A DNA stretch of 25,603 nucleotides, from positions 1 to 25,603 of the forward strand of contig JAEZSL010000293.1 in NCBI GenBank assembly GCA_023443925.1. Reading direction: 5' to 3'. Shown here piece by piece: positions 17,195 to 24,611 of this stretch (within the stretch, counting starts at the first letter, position 1; each line of letters begins with the position of its first letter). This DNA is from Bacillota bacterium. GTDB lineage: Bacteria; Bacillota_A; Clostridia; Lachnospirales; Lachnospiraceae. Below the pieces are notes generated by a model. The model was not told the DNA's origin. It did no database searches and worked only from the letters and a program-made list of their open reading frames with translations. The position numbers were made by a program, and so were the translations under genes.

Positions 17195-17214
17195 TTATGT
17201 AAGCTCTTACATAA
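17195..17214. promoter_or_regulatory. LacI/cre-type operator TGTAAGCTCTTACA
   Basis: Perfect 9-bp arms (TTATGTAAG and CTTACATAA) flank a 2-bp centre. The 14-bp core at 17198-17211 matches the operators at 21225 and 21414 at 12 of 14 positions or better, outside the variable centre. Confidence 0.65.
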
Positions 17215-17381
17215 TTGTGAGACTTATTACTATGTTAATAACGGCACCAATTATTTAATAAAAAGAAAGCACCTGGCTGGTCAAGCTCTAGTACTGACAC
17301 GCTGTCAAAATCGTGGCTATCTATGAATGGTTATTAACTTTTTACGTGTACCCGTGCATCCTGCCGGTCGAGCTTTTTTGT

Positions 17382-17682
17382 GTCATAGGATTCGGGTGTC
17401 CAAAGGTCTCTCTACATGCATTTTATGAATACAGTATATATATATCCAATTTTGCGTCGGCCGGCCGAGGACACTGCTTATATTTTGTCAAATATATTTA
17501 TATATTTTACTCTGGCCGAAAATCAAGCCAGCCGGCTTGATTTTTGAGACATTAGAGGCTTGTAAAAAATATAGTGTTCGAGGGAAAGGCAGCTAAATTG
17601 AATATATATATTTATGATAGTAAATATTACGCTCGTATTCATTCAAAACACAAAATTGACCTTTGACACTCGAATCGTCATA
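17382..17682. mobile_element. MITE-like foldback insertion with terminal inverted repeats
   Basis: The ends are inverted repeats. 17389-17408 pairs with 17658-17676 over 19 positions, with one G-T wobble and one bulged base (C17401). GTCATA occurs in the same orientation just outside both ends (17382-17387 and 17677-17682), as expected of a target-site duplication; one extra G lies at 17388. Inside, further nested complementarity is present: 17436-17452 with 17595-17611 (16 of 17), 17469-17486 with 17566-17579 (interrupted), and a central perfect 11-bp hairpin (17519-17529 with 17534-17544). It also contains a 12-bp GC-rich palindrome, TCGGCCGGCCGA (17457-17468), out of keeping with the AT-rich surroundings. 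No transposase is encoded. A large structured RNA is the alternative reading. Confidence 0.6.
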
Positions 17683-17694
17683 ATGAAATTTCCC

Positions 17695-17740
17695 AAGAAA
17701 AAAACAGATGTAAAGCCATGTATGGCTATTACATCTGTTT
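17695..17740 (-). terminator. Strong terminator of the uxaBA transcript
   Basis: A 12-bp stem (17702-17713 with 17729-17740) continues as a 6-bp stem (AGCCAT at 17714-17719 with ATGGCT at 17722-17727), with one bulged base and a 2-nt loop. A run of seven T follows on the minus strand. It lies about 120 bp past the uxaA stop. On the plus strand it has only a short T-tract. Confidence 0.92.
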
Positions 17741-17861
17741 CTACCTGTCTATTATAAACCTGACTTTTTTCAGAATAGTATCTATTTCTTTCTATAAATT
17801 TTGTCTTATTACTTATCTATTTACATTTTAACTAATCAAGTTATACTGAAATAATCAGAAT

Positions 17862-19343
17862 CTAAAGCGTTACGCCTTTTTTAAAAATGGCCATATCATG
17901 GTAACCCTCTTCTTCCGCTTTTACTTTTTTCCCGGATGCTGTCTCCAGTACGAAATGGTACAACTGATTTGCCAGCACTTCCATAGATACACCTTCCACC
18001 AGCTGACCGGCATTAAAATCGATCCAGTTCGCTTTTTTCTGGGATAAGGGAGTATTACTGGCAATCTTTACAGTTGGTACCGGTGAGGCAAAGGGCGTTC
18101 CCCTCCCGGTTGTAAACAATATTATATGAGCTCCCGCCGCAGCTAAAGCAGTTGCAGCCACCAGGTCATTACCGGGGCCGCTTAGAAGATTCAGCCCCTT
18201 TGTCTTAATACGCTCCCCATAACCCAGTACATCCGACACCGGGGCACTGCCTGACTTTTGGGTACATCCCAGGGATTTATCCTCCAGGGATGAGATCCCT
18301 CCCTTTTTATTCCCGGGTGAAGGATTTTCGTAGATTGTCTGGTTATGATCAGTATAGTACTTTTTAAAATCATTCACCATAGCAACTGTTTTTAAAAACA
18401 GTTCTTCATTCCTGCAGCGGTTCATCAGCAGAGTTTCTGCACCAAACATTTCCGGAACCTCCGTCAGTACCGTTGTTCCGCCTTTTGAGATTAAAATATC
18501 TGAAAAGCTTCCCACCAGAGGATTGGCAGTTATACCCGATAATCCATCTGAGCCTCCGCATTTCATTCCAATGACAAGTTCTCCTGCATCAATCTCTTCC
18601 CGTTTAAAATTACCGGCATAGTGGATTAATTCCTCCAGCAGCGCCAGTCCTTCCTCCATCTCATCCTCAACATCCTGGCACTGCAGAAATTTAACCCGGC
18701 TCTCATCATAAGTGCCAATATAAGGTTTCAGTTCTGCTATACTGCTGTTTTCACAACCCAGCCCTAAGACCAGCACACCTCCTGCATTGGGGTGTTTTAT
18801 AAGATCCGCCAGTATCAGCCTGGTATTTTCCTGATCATCTCCCATCTGGGAACAGCCGTAGGGATGCGGAAAAGCAACAACAGCTTCCACACTTCCTGTT
18901 TTCAAGGAGGCTGCCTGTTTTTCCAGACTGGATGCTATGGAATTGACACAGCCCACCGTTGGTATAATCCATATTTCATTGCGGATTCCCACATTGCCGT
19001 CTGTTCTGCGAAAACCCTGGAAACTGGCTTTACCGGTTCTATCTATATCCGTACCGGATGGCTGATATGTATATTCCAGTACCTCTCCCAGCGTAGTTAC
19101 TATATTATGAGTATGTATCCAGGTTCCTGGTTCCAGGTCTTCCAGACAAGTGCCAATCGGGAAGCCGTATTTTATTATTTTATCGTTCTGCTTTATCCCT
19201 TTTAAAGTAAATTTATGTCCGGCCGGAACCGTTTGCCTTAGGATCACCTTATCATCCCCTATAACCGCTTCCGTCCCTGCTTCCAGTTCCTTAAGTGCAA
19301 CCGCCACATTATCCCCTTGATTTATTTTAATATACTCCTGCAT
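17862..19343 (-). CDS. uxaA: Altronate dehydratase
   Basis: UxaA dehydrates D-altronate to 2-keto-3-deoxygluconate, the third step of galacturonate catabolism. The 493-residue protein has an N-terminal SAF-like domain (to about residue 85, with WIHTHN) and a large catalytic region starting at GFRRTDGNVGIRN (110-122). Downstream, GLGCEN, GMKCGGSDGLSG and GNKKGG...SLGCTQKSG are characteristic of altronate/galactarate dehydratases. The start is the ATG at 19343, with AAAGGAG 8 nt upstream; the frame extends 32 codons further, but that stretch lacks a ribosome site and family similarity. It lies 351 bp after uxaB on the same strand and is probably cotranscribed with it. Altronate rather than galactarate is inferred from linkage to uxaB and uxaC. 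Confidence 0.95.
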   Translation of the reverse strand: MQEYIKINQGDNVAVALKELEAGTEAVIGDDKVILRQTVPAGHKFTLKGIKQNDKIIKYGFPIGTCLEDLEPGTWIHTHNIVTTLGEVLEYTYQPSGTDIDRTGKASFQGFRRTDGNVGIRNEIWIIPTVGCVNSIASSLEKQAASLKTGSVEAVVAFPHPYGCSQMGDDQENTRLILADLIKHPNAGGVLVLGLGCENSSIAELKPYIGTYDESRVKFLQCQDVEDEMEEGLALLEELIHYAGNFKREEIDAGELVIGMKCGGSDGLSGITANPLVGSFSDILISKGGTTVLTEVPEMFGAETLLMNRCRNEELFLKTVAMVNDFKKYYTDHNQTIYENPSPGNKKGGISSLEDKSLGCTQKSGSAPVSDVLGYGERIKTKGLNLLSGPGNDLVAATALAAAGAHIILFTTGRGTPFASPVPTVKIASNTPLSQKKANWIDFNAGQLVEGVSMEVLANQLYHFVLETASGKKVKAEEEGYHDMAIFKKGVTL

Positions 19344-19580
19344 AATTACCACTCCTTTCACCGCATGCAGCGGCATAAAATTTTTAAATACGCAAGCTAA
19401 TACCACAGGATAAAGCCTGGGGTATTGCATAAATTTCACTTAATATCTGAGCTTCATATTTTGTGCAGGTCAAGCCGGAGGATTAAAAATCTCTGGAATT
19501 AATGTATATTAATCTTTTCAGTAATTCACATTAATCCCCATGCATACCACAAGCCTGCTTGCGGTACTGCCCAAATAGGA

Positions 19581-19607
19581 AGTGTGAAATGTCCTTTATT
19601 TCACACT
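19581..19607. repeat. Perfect 10-bp inverted repeat (hairpin)
   Basis: AGTGTGAAAT (19581-19590) pairs exactly with ATTTCACACT (19598-19607) across a 7-nt loop. No T-tract follows on either strand. In the uxaBA transcript it may act in RNA processing or stability. Confidence 0.6.
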
Positions 19608-19624
19608 AATCCCCCTATCTGCTG

Positions 19625-19688
19625 GTACTACCTTGCTCTGATGAAAATAGCGGGTGCTGAATTAAGTGTTATATATGCAAGGTAGTAC
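19625..19688. repeat. Perfect 12-bp inverted repeat with 40-nt interior, just after uxaB
   Basis: GTACTACCTTGC (19625-19636) is exactly complementary to 19677-19688. The right arm ends 6 bp from the uxaB stop. The interior shows no obvious structure. It resembles a very small foldback element or processing stem, and a diverged partial copy of its end (GGTACTGCC) occurs at 19563. Confidence 0.6.
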
Positions 19689-19694
19689 TCGTGT

Positions 19695-21167
19695 TTACAC
19701 AGTATGACTGTTTACCCTTCTGATAGCTTCCCGCATTCCTACTTTGTCAATAGTGTCAATATATAAAGTCACCATATCCGTGAGACTTTTATACTTTTTC
19801 AGATCCTCACCGAAAAATTCCTTGTTATTTAGATAAGCTCCAACAAATTCTCTGGTTGGGAGTTTGGAATTTTTACGGAAAAATTCCAAGACAGAATCAT
19901 CATCCATTATCTTATAACTATCTTCACCCCTATGACCGGTCAGCCCCTGATCAGCAGACTCATCGCTTCTGTAAAAACACAGCAGTGCAGCCAGTGAAAA
20001 TGTCAGGTGCAGCGGAAGCTTGCCAAACTTTTCAACGTATTCCCGGAAACTGGGCAGGCAGCGTGATTTCCATTTGGATACGGAGTTTAAGGATATAGAT
20101 AAAAGGGCATGTTTGATGTAGGGATTCTCAAACCTCTCAATTACGGAATCAGCGAAAGAATGTAATTCCTCCTTTGGCAAGGTCAAGGTAGGTATGATTT
20201 CATCAAATACGGTCTTGACCATAAAATCTTTTACATCCTGATCCTGCATGGATTCCAGCACATAATCGTTGCCGGCCAGATAGGAAGCCAGAACGAAAGA
20301 GGTATGGGCACCGTTTAAAATCCTTACCTTCCTTTCCCGGTACGGTTTCTGGTTATCGGTAAAGATTACCGGAAGCCCGGCGCTCTCTAAAGGAAATTCT
20401 CCTGATATATCCTTTTCGCTTTCAATAACCCATAAACCAAAGAGTTCTCCCGTAACTAAAAGCGCATCTTCATAACCTAAACCACGGCAGATTTCTGCCG
20501 CTTCCTCTTTCGGGTAACCGGTAACGATCCGGTCTACCAAAGTACTGCAGAAAATACAGGCTTCATTGACCCAGGTTAAGAAGCCTGGTTCCAGTTTCCA
20601 TAGATCAGCAAATTTTAAGACACACTGCTTTAAGGTACCGCCGTTATTTTCAATTAGTTCACAAGGTATCATAATCAGTCCTTTTGTACTGTCCCCATTA
20701 AAAAACCGATATCTTTCATATAAAAATTTGGTCAGTTTTCCGGGAAATGTCTTCGGCGGTGCTGCTTTAAAGGAATCGGTCTCATCAAATACAATACCGG
20801 CTTCCGTTGTATTGGATATGATAAATCTTAAGGTTTCGCATTCCGCATATGCGGCATATTTATCATATTCTTCAATCGCTGCCACCGCATCTGCTACACT
20901 TGTAATAACCCGGTTAATTACTTGTGTTTCGCCGTTTTCCTTTCCTCTTAAAGACAGGGTGTACCGGCAATCCTGTCTTTTAAAAGCATCCAGACTGCCA
21001 TAGGCGATTGGTTTTACTAATGCGATATTTCCGTCAAATAAACCTTTTTCATTGGCAACATCGATCATATAATCTGCAAATGCTCTGAGAAAATTCCCTT
21101 CTCCAAATTGAAGTACCTTGACCGGACGCTTAATACCTTTTGCCATTTCATTATTTAATAGTTCCAT
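19695..21167 (-). CDS. uxaB: Tagaturonate reductase (altronate oxidoreductase)
   Basis: UxaB reduces D-tagaturonate to D-altronate with NADH, the second step of galacturonate breakdown. The 490-residue protein belongs to the polyol/mannitol dehydrogenase family. It has a Rossmann nucleotide-binding start (VLQFGEGNFLRAF, 18-30), NTTEAG (119-124), PCELIENNG (168-176) and the catalytic K-x3-LN-x2-H segment KVRILNGAHT (280-289). Choosing UxaB over fructuronate reductase UxuB rests on the ISNTTEAG and FGEGNFLRAF wording and on uxaA being next. AAGGAGG lies 5 nt before the ATG. It is driven by the promoter at 21242-21270, with an operator over the predicted transcription start. Confidence 0.95.
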   Translation of the reverse strand: MELLNNEMAKGIKRPVKVLQFGEGNFLRAFADYMIDVANEKGLFDGNIALVKPIAYGSLDAFKRQDCRYTLSLRGKENGETQVINRVITSVADAVAAIEEYDKYAAYAECETLRFIISNTTEAGIVFDETDSFKAAPPKTFPGKLTKFLYERYRFFNGDSTKGLIMIPCELIENNGGTLKQCVLKFADLWKLEPGFLTWVNEACIFCSTLVDRIVTGYPKEEAAEICRGLGYEDALLVTGELFGLWVIESEKDISGEFPLESAGLPVIFTDNQKPYRERKVRILNGAHTSFVLASYLAGNDYVLESMQDQDVKDFMVKTVFDEIIPTLTLPKEELHSFADSVIERFENPYIKHALLSISLNSVSKWKSRCLPSFREYVEKFGKLPLHLTFSLAALLCFYRSDESADQGLTGHRGEDSYKIMDDDSVLEFFRKNSKLPTREFVGAYLNNKEFFGEDLKKYKSLTDMVTLYIDTIDKVGMREAIRRVNSHTV

Positions 21168-21224
21168 TGCTGCCTCCTTGTATATATTATAATTATTATC
21201 TCACATTATTTCCGTTTTAATTTA

Positions 21225-21238
21225 TGTAAGCGTTTACA
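21225..21238. promoter_or_regulatory. LacI/cre-type operator at the uxaB transcription start
   Basis: TGTAAGCGTTTACA, inside ATGTAA-N4-TTACAT arms with a central CG. It begins 3 bp downstream of the uxaB -10 hexamer, so a bound repressor would cover the start site. It also fits the CcpA cre pattern (TGWAANCGNTNWCA), so either the neighbouring LacI or CcpA could use it. Confidence 0.75.
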
Positions 21239-21241
21239 TTG

Positions 21242-21270
21242 ATTTTACTAATTAATTGATCTCATGTCAA
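21242..21270 (-). promoter_or_regulatory. Sigma-A promoter of uxaBA
   Basis: On the minus strand, TTGACA (21270-21265) and TAAAAT (21247-21242) are separated by exactly 17 bp. The leader to the ATG at 21167 is about 70 nt. Confidence 0.8.
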
Positions 21271-21353
21271 TTATTTTTTCTTTTATTTGCAACCTGTGAA
21301 GACAGCTAACTAATAATTTTATGTATTATAACCCCTATTACATAAATACGGTA

Positions 21354-21382
21354 TTGTCATAACCGATAGATTATAGTATAAT
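21354..21382 (+). promoter_or_regulatory. Sigma-A promoter of the uxa lacI gene
   Basis: TTGTCA (21354-21359) and a perfect TATAAT (21377-21382) are 17 bp apart. Transcription would start near 21389, upstream of the operator at 21414. Confidence 0.8.
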
Positions 21383-21413
21383 GTAGAAAGTAATTCAGGC
21401 GGTTATCAATGCC

Positions 21414-21427
21414 TGTAAGTGCTTACA
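21414..21427. promoter_or_regulatory. LacI/cre-type operator in the lacI leader
   Basis: TGTAAGTGCTTACA lies about 25 bp downstream of the predicted start of the lacI transcript and just before the ribosome site. A protein bound here would act as a roadblock, consistent with autoregulation. Confidence 0.7.
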
Positions 21428-21443
21428 ACATTGGAGGTGATTT

Positions 21444-22454
21444 ATGAATATTTATGATGTTTCGGAAAGAGCCGGGGTATCCATAGCAACCGTATCGCGT
21501 GTCATTAACGGCAATTCAAACGTAAGCGAGAAAACCAAGCAGAAAGTTCTTGCTGTTATGGAAGAAATCGGTTTTACTCCTAATGTCTTTGCCAGGGGTT
21601 TAGGGTTAAATTCCATGAAGACAATCGGAATTATGTGTGCGGATTCCTCCGATCCTTTTTTAGCCAATGCCGTTTATTACCTGGAACGGGAATTACGCCG
21701 GAACGGTTATGATTCCTTTCTGTGCTGCACCGGTTATGAATTAAAAAATAAACAGAATTATTTAAGTCTTCTGCTTTCCAAACGGGTTGATGCCATAATC
21801 CTGGTTGGCTCCGGTTTTCTGGAATTCAACCAGACGGATAATTCTTACATTATGAATGCTTCCGGTGAAGTTCCTTTTATGTTAATGAATGGTTATCTAA
21901 ATAAACCGAACATTTACTGTACTATGTGTGACGATTACCAGGCTACTTATGATGCCGCTTCTCTACTGCTGCAGCAGGGACTTAAAGATATCCTGTATCT
22001 ATATACTGCCAAATCCTACAGCGGTGTGCAAAAGCTGAACGGCTACCAGTCTGCCGTATCGGATGCAATGCAAACAGTAAAGGATGATTTAATCCAGTGT
22101 TGTCCAGGAACCATTGAAGGCGCCAGAGACCTGCTGCTCAAACTGTCGGAAAATGGCCTGAAATTTGATGCTGTTATTGCCGCAGAGGATATTCTTGGTG
22201 TCGGTGCCATAAAATATGCCAAAGCCAGGGGCATCGCTATTCCTGAAAATTTAAGTATCATAGGGTATAATAATTCCCTGCTGGCCAGTTGCTGTGAACC
22301 GGAACTTACTTCGGTAGATAATCATGTTGAGACCTTAAGTATTACAACGGTAAGCACGCTGATGCGTGTTCTGGAGGGACAGAAGGTTCCGAATAAAACA
22401 ACGGTTTCAGGGGATCTGATTGTCCGTGGAACCACCAATTTTAAAGAACCGTAA
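21444..22454 (+). CDS. LacI-family transcriptional regulator of the uxa genes
   Basis: The 336-residue protein has a LacI helix-turn-helix (residues 2-21, recognition segment SIATVSRVI), a hinge around 45-58 and a C-terminal ligand domain ending in the RGTTNF segment typical of the family. The Ile-Ala pair at the specificity positions resembles CcpA (Met-Ala), whose sites have a central CG flanked by AAG/CTT-like bases. That fits the TGTAAG..CTTACA operators at 21225 and 21414. It sits between uxaBA and uxaC, divergent from the former, and is the likely uronate-responsive repressor of these genes (inference from position). A GGAGGTGA ribosome site precedes the ATG. No terminator follows, so the transcript may continue into uxaC. 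Confidence 0.93.
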   Translation: MNIYDVSERAGVSIATVSRVINGNSNVSEKTKQKVLAVMEEIGFTPNVFARGLGLNSMKTIGIMCADSSDPFLANAVYYLERELRRNGYDSFLCCTGYELKNKQNYLSLLLSKRVDAIILVGSGFLEFNQTDNSYIMNASGEVPFMLMNGYLNKPNIYCTMCDDYQATYDAASLLLQQGLKDILYLYTAKSYSGVQKLNGYQSAVSDAMQTVKDDLIQCCPGTIEGARDLLLKLSENGLKFDAVIAAEDILGVGAIKYAKARGIAIPENLSIIGYNNSLLASCCEPELTSVDNHVETLSITTVSTLMRVLEGQKVPNKTTVSGDLIVRGTTNFKEP

Positions 22455-22606
22455 TTAAAACCCGTAGAGATATTTCATAAGAACTAAAACTCAGCTGACA
22501 AACCGTTCTCAGTTTATAACCAGATTGCATACCGGCATACCGCTTAAATATCCGCTTTACAATGTAATAAGCTATCGGAGTGAATGAAAATATAAAGAAA
22601 GAAAGG

Positions 22607-22667
22607 CTGCCACAGTTTACTTCTTTCACTCTTATAATTGTGGCAGTATCGCAGTATGGCTGCGATA
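22607..22667 (+). promoter_or_regulatory. Tandem hairpins in the uxaC leader
   Basis: The first stem pairs CTGCCACA (22607-22614) with 22639-22646 over a 24-nt loop. The second, directly abutting, pairs TATCGCAG (22647-22654) with CTGCGATA (22660-22667) over a 5-nt loop. The second ends 17 nt before the uxaC ATG, just before a weak AGG ribosome site at 22674. No T-tract follows. They could affect translation of uxaC or be an RNA processing site between lacI and uxaC. Confidence 0.55.
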
Positions 22668-22684
22668 GGTAACAGGTATAAAAT

Positions 22685-24082
22685 ATGAAAGAATTTCTGG
22701 ATAAGGATTTTTTACTCACAACACAGACAGCCAAAGTGCTGTATCACGATTATGCAGCCAAAGTGCCGGTCATTGACTACCACTGTCATATTAATCCCAG
22801 GGAAATTGCCGAAGACGTTAGTTTTAATAATATAACCCAGGTCTGGCTTGGCGGGGATCATTACAAATGGAGATTAATGCGTGCCAATGGTATTCAAGAA
22901 AAATATATAACCGGCGATGCCTCTGACCGTGAAAAATTTAATAAGTGGGCCGAAACCTTGCAAAAAGCAATCGGCAATCCGCTTTACCACTGGAGTCATT
23001 TGGAGTTACAGCGATATTTCGGTTATTACGGTACATTAAGTGCAGATACAGCGGATGAGGTATGGAATCTGTGCAACGAAAAACTTAATGATTCCTCTAT
23101 GAATGTTCGAAATATCATCCGGCAGTCCGGTGTGGAACTAATCTGTACTACAGATGATCCGGTAGATTCTCTGGAATGGCATAAAGCAATCAAAGAGGAG
23201 GATTTTGAAGTAAAGGTGCTGCCGGCTTTCCGCCCGGACAAGGCTCTGAATATAGAAAAGCCGGAATTTACGGATTACATAAATAAACTTTCTGAGGTAA
23301 GCGGGATTAAGATTACGGATTTTGCTTCTCTTTGCGATGCCCTGGCAGATCGTATACGATTCTTTGCTTCCATGGGCTGCAGTATTTCGGACCATGCTCT
23401 GGATTATATTATGTACCAGGCAGCAGACGCTGAGGAAATCGAAGCTATTTTTGCAAGAAGGCAAGAAGGCATTATACCGGACGCTCTGGAACAGTTAAAG
23501 TTTAAAACAGCTTTTATGCTTTTCGTCGGAAAACAATACCACAAATACGGCTGGGTAATGCAGCTGCACTACGGAACAAAGCGGAATAACAACTCCAGCC
23601 AGTTTGGCAAAATCGGCCCGGACACCGGTTATGACTGTATTAACAGTTACTCCTCTTCCGCTCAGATGGCAGATTACCTAAATGCCCTGAACCAGACCGA
23701 TGAACTGCCAAAGACCATTATTTATTCATTAAATCCTAATGAGAATGAAATCATTAATACCGTAATCGGCTGCTTTCAGGATGCTTCCGCCGTGGGTAAA
23801 TTACAGCACGGTTCCGCCTGGTGGTTTAACGATCACAAGATGGGAATGACAGCTCAGATGACAGCACTTGCCAATGTTGGCCTGCTGGCTAATTTCATTG
23901 GAATGTTAACTGACTCCAGAAGCTTTATCTCTTACCCCAGACATGAATATTTCCGAAGGATCCTGTGCGATCTAATCGGCAAATGGGTAGAAGACGGTGA
24001 ATATCCAAATGATATGAATTATTTAGGGCAAATGGTTCAAGATATCTCCTACTATAACACAAAACGTTATTTCGGCTTTTAG
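22685..24082 (+). CDS. uxaC: Uronate (glucuronate/galacturonate) isomerase
   Basis: UxaC isomerises D-galacturonate to D-tagaturonate (and D-glucuronate to D-fructuronate), the entry step to the pathway completed by UxaB and UxaA. The 465-residue protein has the amidohydrolase-like VIDYHCHINP start (metal-binding H33 and H35), VWLGGDHYKWRLMRANG, CTTDDPVDS, and a C-terminal half with MQLHYGTKRNNN and SAWWFNDHKMGM, all diagnostic of the family. The ribosome site is weak (CAGGT, 8 nt before ATG), and paired hairpins lie in the leader. It follows lacI by 230 bp without a clear promoter or terminator. It ends at a bidirectional terminator shared with the ferredoxin gene. Confidence 0.97.
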   Translation: MKEFLDKDFLLTTQTAKVLYHDYAAKVPVIDYHCHINPREIAEDVSFNNITQVWLGGDHYKWRLMRANGIQEKYITGDASDREKFNKWAETLQKAIGNPLYHWSHLELQRYFGYYGTLSADTADEVWNLCNEKLNDSSMNVRNIIRQSGVELICTTDDPVDSLEWHKAIKEEDFEVKVLPAFRPDKALNIEKPEFTDYINKLSEVSGIKITDFASLCDALADRIRFFASMGCSISDHALDYIMYQAADAEEIEAIFARRQEGIIPDALEQLKFKTAFMLFVGKQYHKYGWVMQLHYGTKRNNNSSQFGKIGPDTGYDCINSYSSSAQMADYLNALNQTDELPKTIIYSLNPNENEIINTVIGCFQDASAVGKLQHGSAWWFNDHKMGMTAQMTALANVGLLANFIGMLTDSRSFISYPRHEYFRRILCDLIGKWVEDGEYPNDMNYLGQMVQDISYYNTKRYFGF

Positions 24083-24110
24083 TTTATGACTGACCGGATA
24101 GCTTAAAACA

Positions 24111-24148
24111 AAACCGGAATCGGCAGGTTATATTGCCGGTTCCGGTTT
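24111..24148. terminator. Bidirectional terminator between uxaC and the ferredoxin gene
   Basis: AAACCGGAA (24111-24119) pairs with TTCCGGTTT (24140-24148) and CGGCA (24121-24125) with TGCCG (24134-24138), with an 8-nt loop. The minus-strand tail, TTTTGTTTTAAG, is the stronger. The plus-strand side reads TTTATTAATT. Confidence 0.85.
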
Positions 24149-24191
24149 ATTAATTCTATACTCCTTCAGCATCTTTAGCAGGGAATCCGCA

Positions 24192-24380
24192 TTAATCTAA
24201 ATCTATTGCACTGGTCGGACAGCTGTCACGTGCATTCTCTGCCTCAGCCAGCTGTTCTTCCGGAATATCTCCGTCAATGGCATGCGCATAACCGTCGTCA
24301 CCCATGCTGTAAACCTCAGGACAAATATTCGTGCATAATTCACATGATATACAAAGATCCGGATCTACACTTGATTTCAT
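24192..24380 (-). CDS. Ferredoxin, single [4Fe-4S] cluster type
   Basis: This small acidic electron carrier has 62 residues. C10-x2-C13-x2-C16 and the distal C54 (in SCPTSAI) should hold one [4Fe-4S] cluster. C20 of the CP motif is also present, but the second-cluster C-x2-C-x2-C set is missing, so this is a monocluster ferredoxin. AAGGAGG lies 7 nt before the ATG. It is transcribed alone, convergent with uxaC and divergent from pyrB. No redox partner is encoded nearby, so its role cannot be told from context. Confidence 0.95.
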   Translation of the reverse strand: MKSSVDPDLCISCELCTNICPEVYSMGDDGYAHAIDGDIPEEQLAEAENARDSCPTSAIDLD

Positions 24381-24582
24381 GTTATTTCCTCCTTAATACT
24401 ATTTTATCATACCTATTCTATTATAAGTTAAATATGGATAAACTATACATATCGTTTTCATAATATATCCGATTCCTATTGCAATATCTATCATTCTATA
24501 TTTTAGTTTCCATGATGCCCTTCTATTATATTTTTTAATCTTATTTATTACTTTAATTCATAAACAGATCTAAAAATTTATA

Positions 24583-24611
24583 TTGTATTAGCAACCCCTC
24601 TATAGTATAAT
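24583..24611 (+). promoter_or_regulatory. Sigma-A promoter of pyrBI
   Basis: TTGTAT (24583-24588) and TATAAT (24606-24611) are 17 bp apart. The leader to the ATG at 24651 is only about 33 nt, too short for a PyrR-type attenuator. Confidence 0.75.

Larger units (their letters stand above)
16859..17861. other. 1-kb intergenic regulatory region between the transporter operon and uxaA
   Basis: This region separates the head of the pectin operon from the tail of uxaBA. In order it holds the operon leader and promoter (to 17033), three palindromes (17101-17214), about 165 bp of sequence with no recognised role (17215-17381), the foldback element (17389-17676) and the uxaA terminator (17702-17740). 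A 75-codon frame at 17313-17540 runs across the element boundary and shows no ribosome site or domain; I do not treat it as a gene. Confidence 0.7.
19344..19694. other. 351-bp uxaB-uxaA spacer rich in inverted and direct repeats
   Basis: No gene is supported here. The spacer contains a 6-bp plus 4-bp stem with single mismatch (19399-19426), a perfect 10-bp hairpin (19581-19607) and a 12-bp inverted repeat with a 40-nt loop (19625-19688). Two direct repeats of TTCACAYTAATCCCC (near 19524 and 19600) are each followed at different distances by GGTACTRCC (19563 and 19624). None of the hairpins carries a T-tract, so none looks like a classical terminator. Confidence 0.65.

Noticed and set aside
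17313..17540. 75-codon plus-strand frame starting MAIYEWLLTF
   Set aside because: No ribosome site, no recognisable domain, and it runs across the left boundary of the foldback element into its central hairpin.
17658..17676. Right end of a standard IS element with transposase
   Set aside because: No transposase frame, intact or broken, lies between the inverted ends, so only a non-autonomous element is claimed.
18792..19205. 137-codon plus-strand frame opposite uxaA
   Set aside because: Antisense to well-conserved altronate dehydratase motifs; no independent support.
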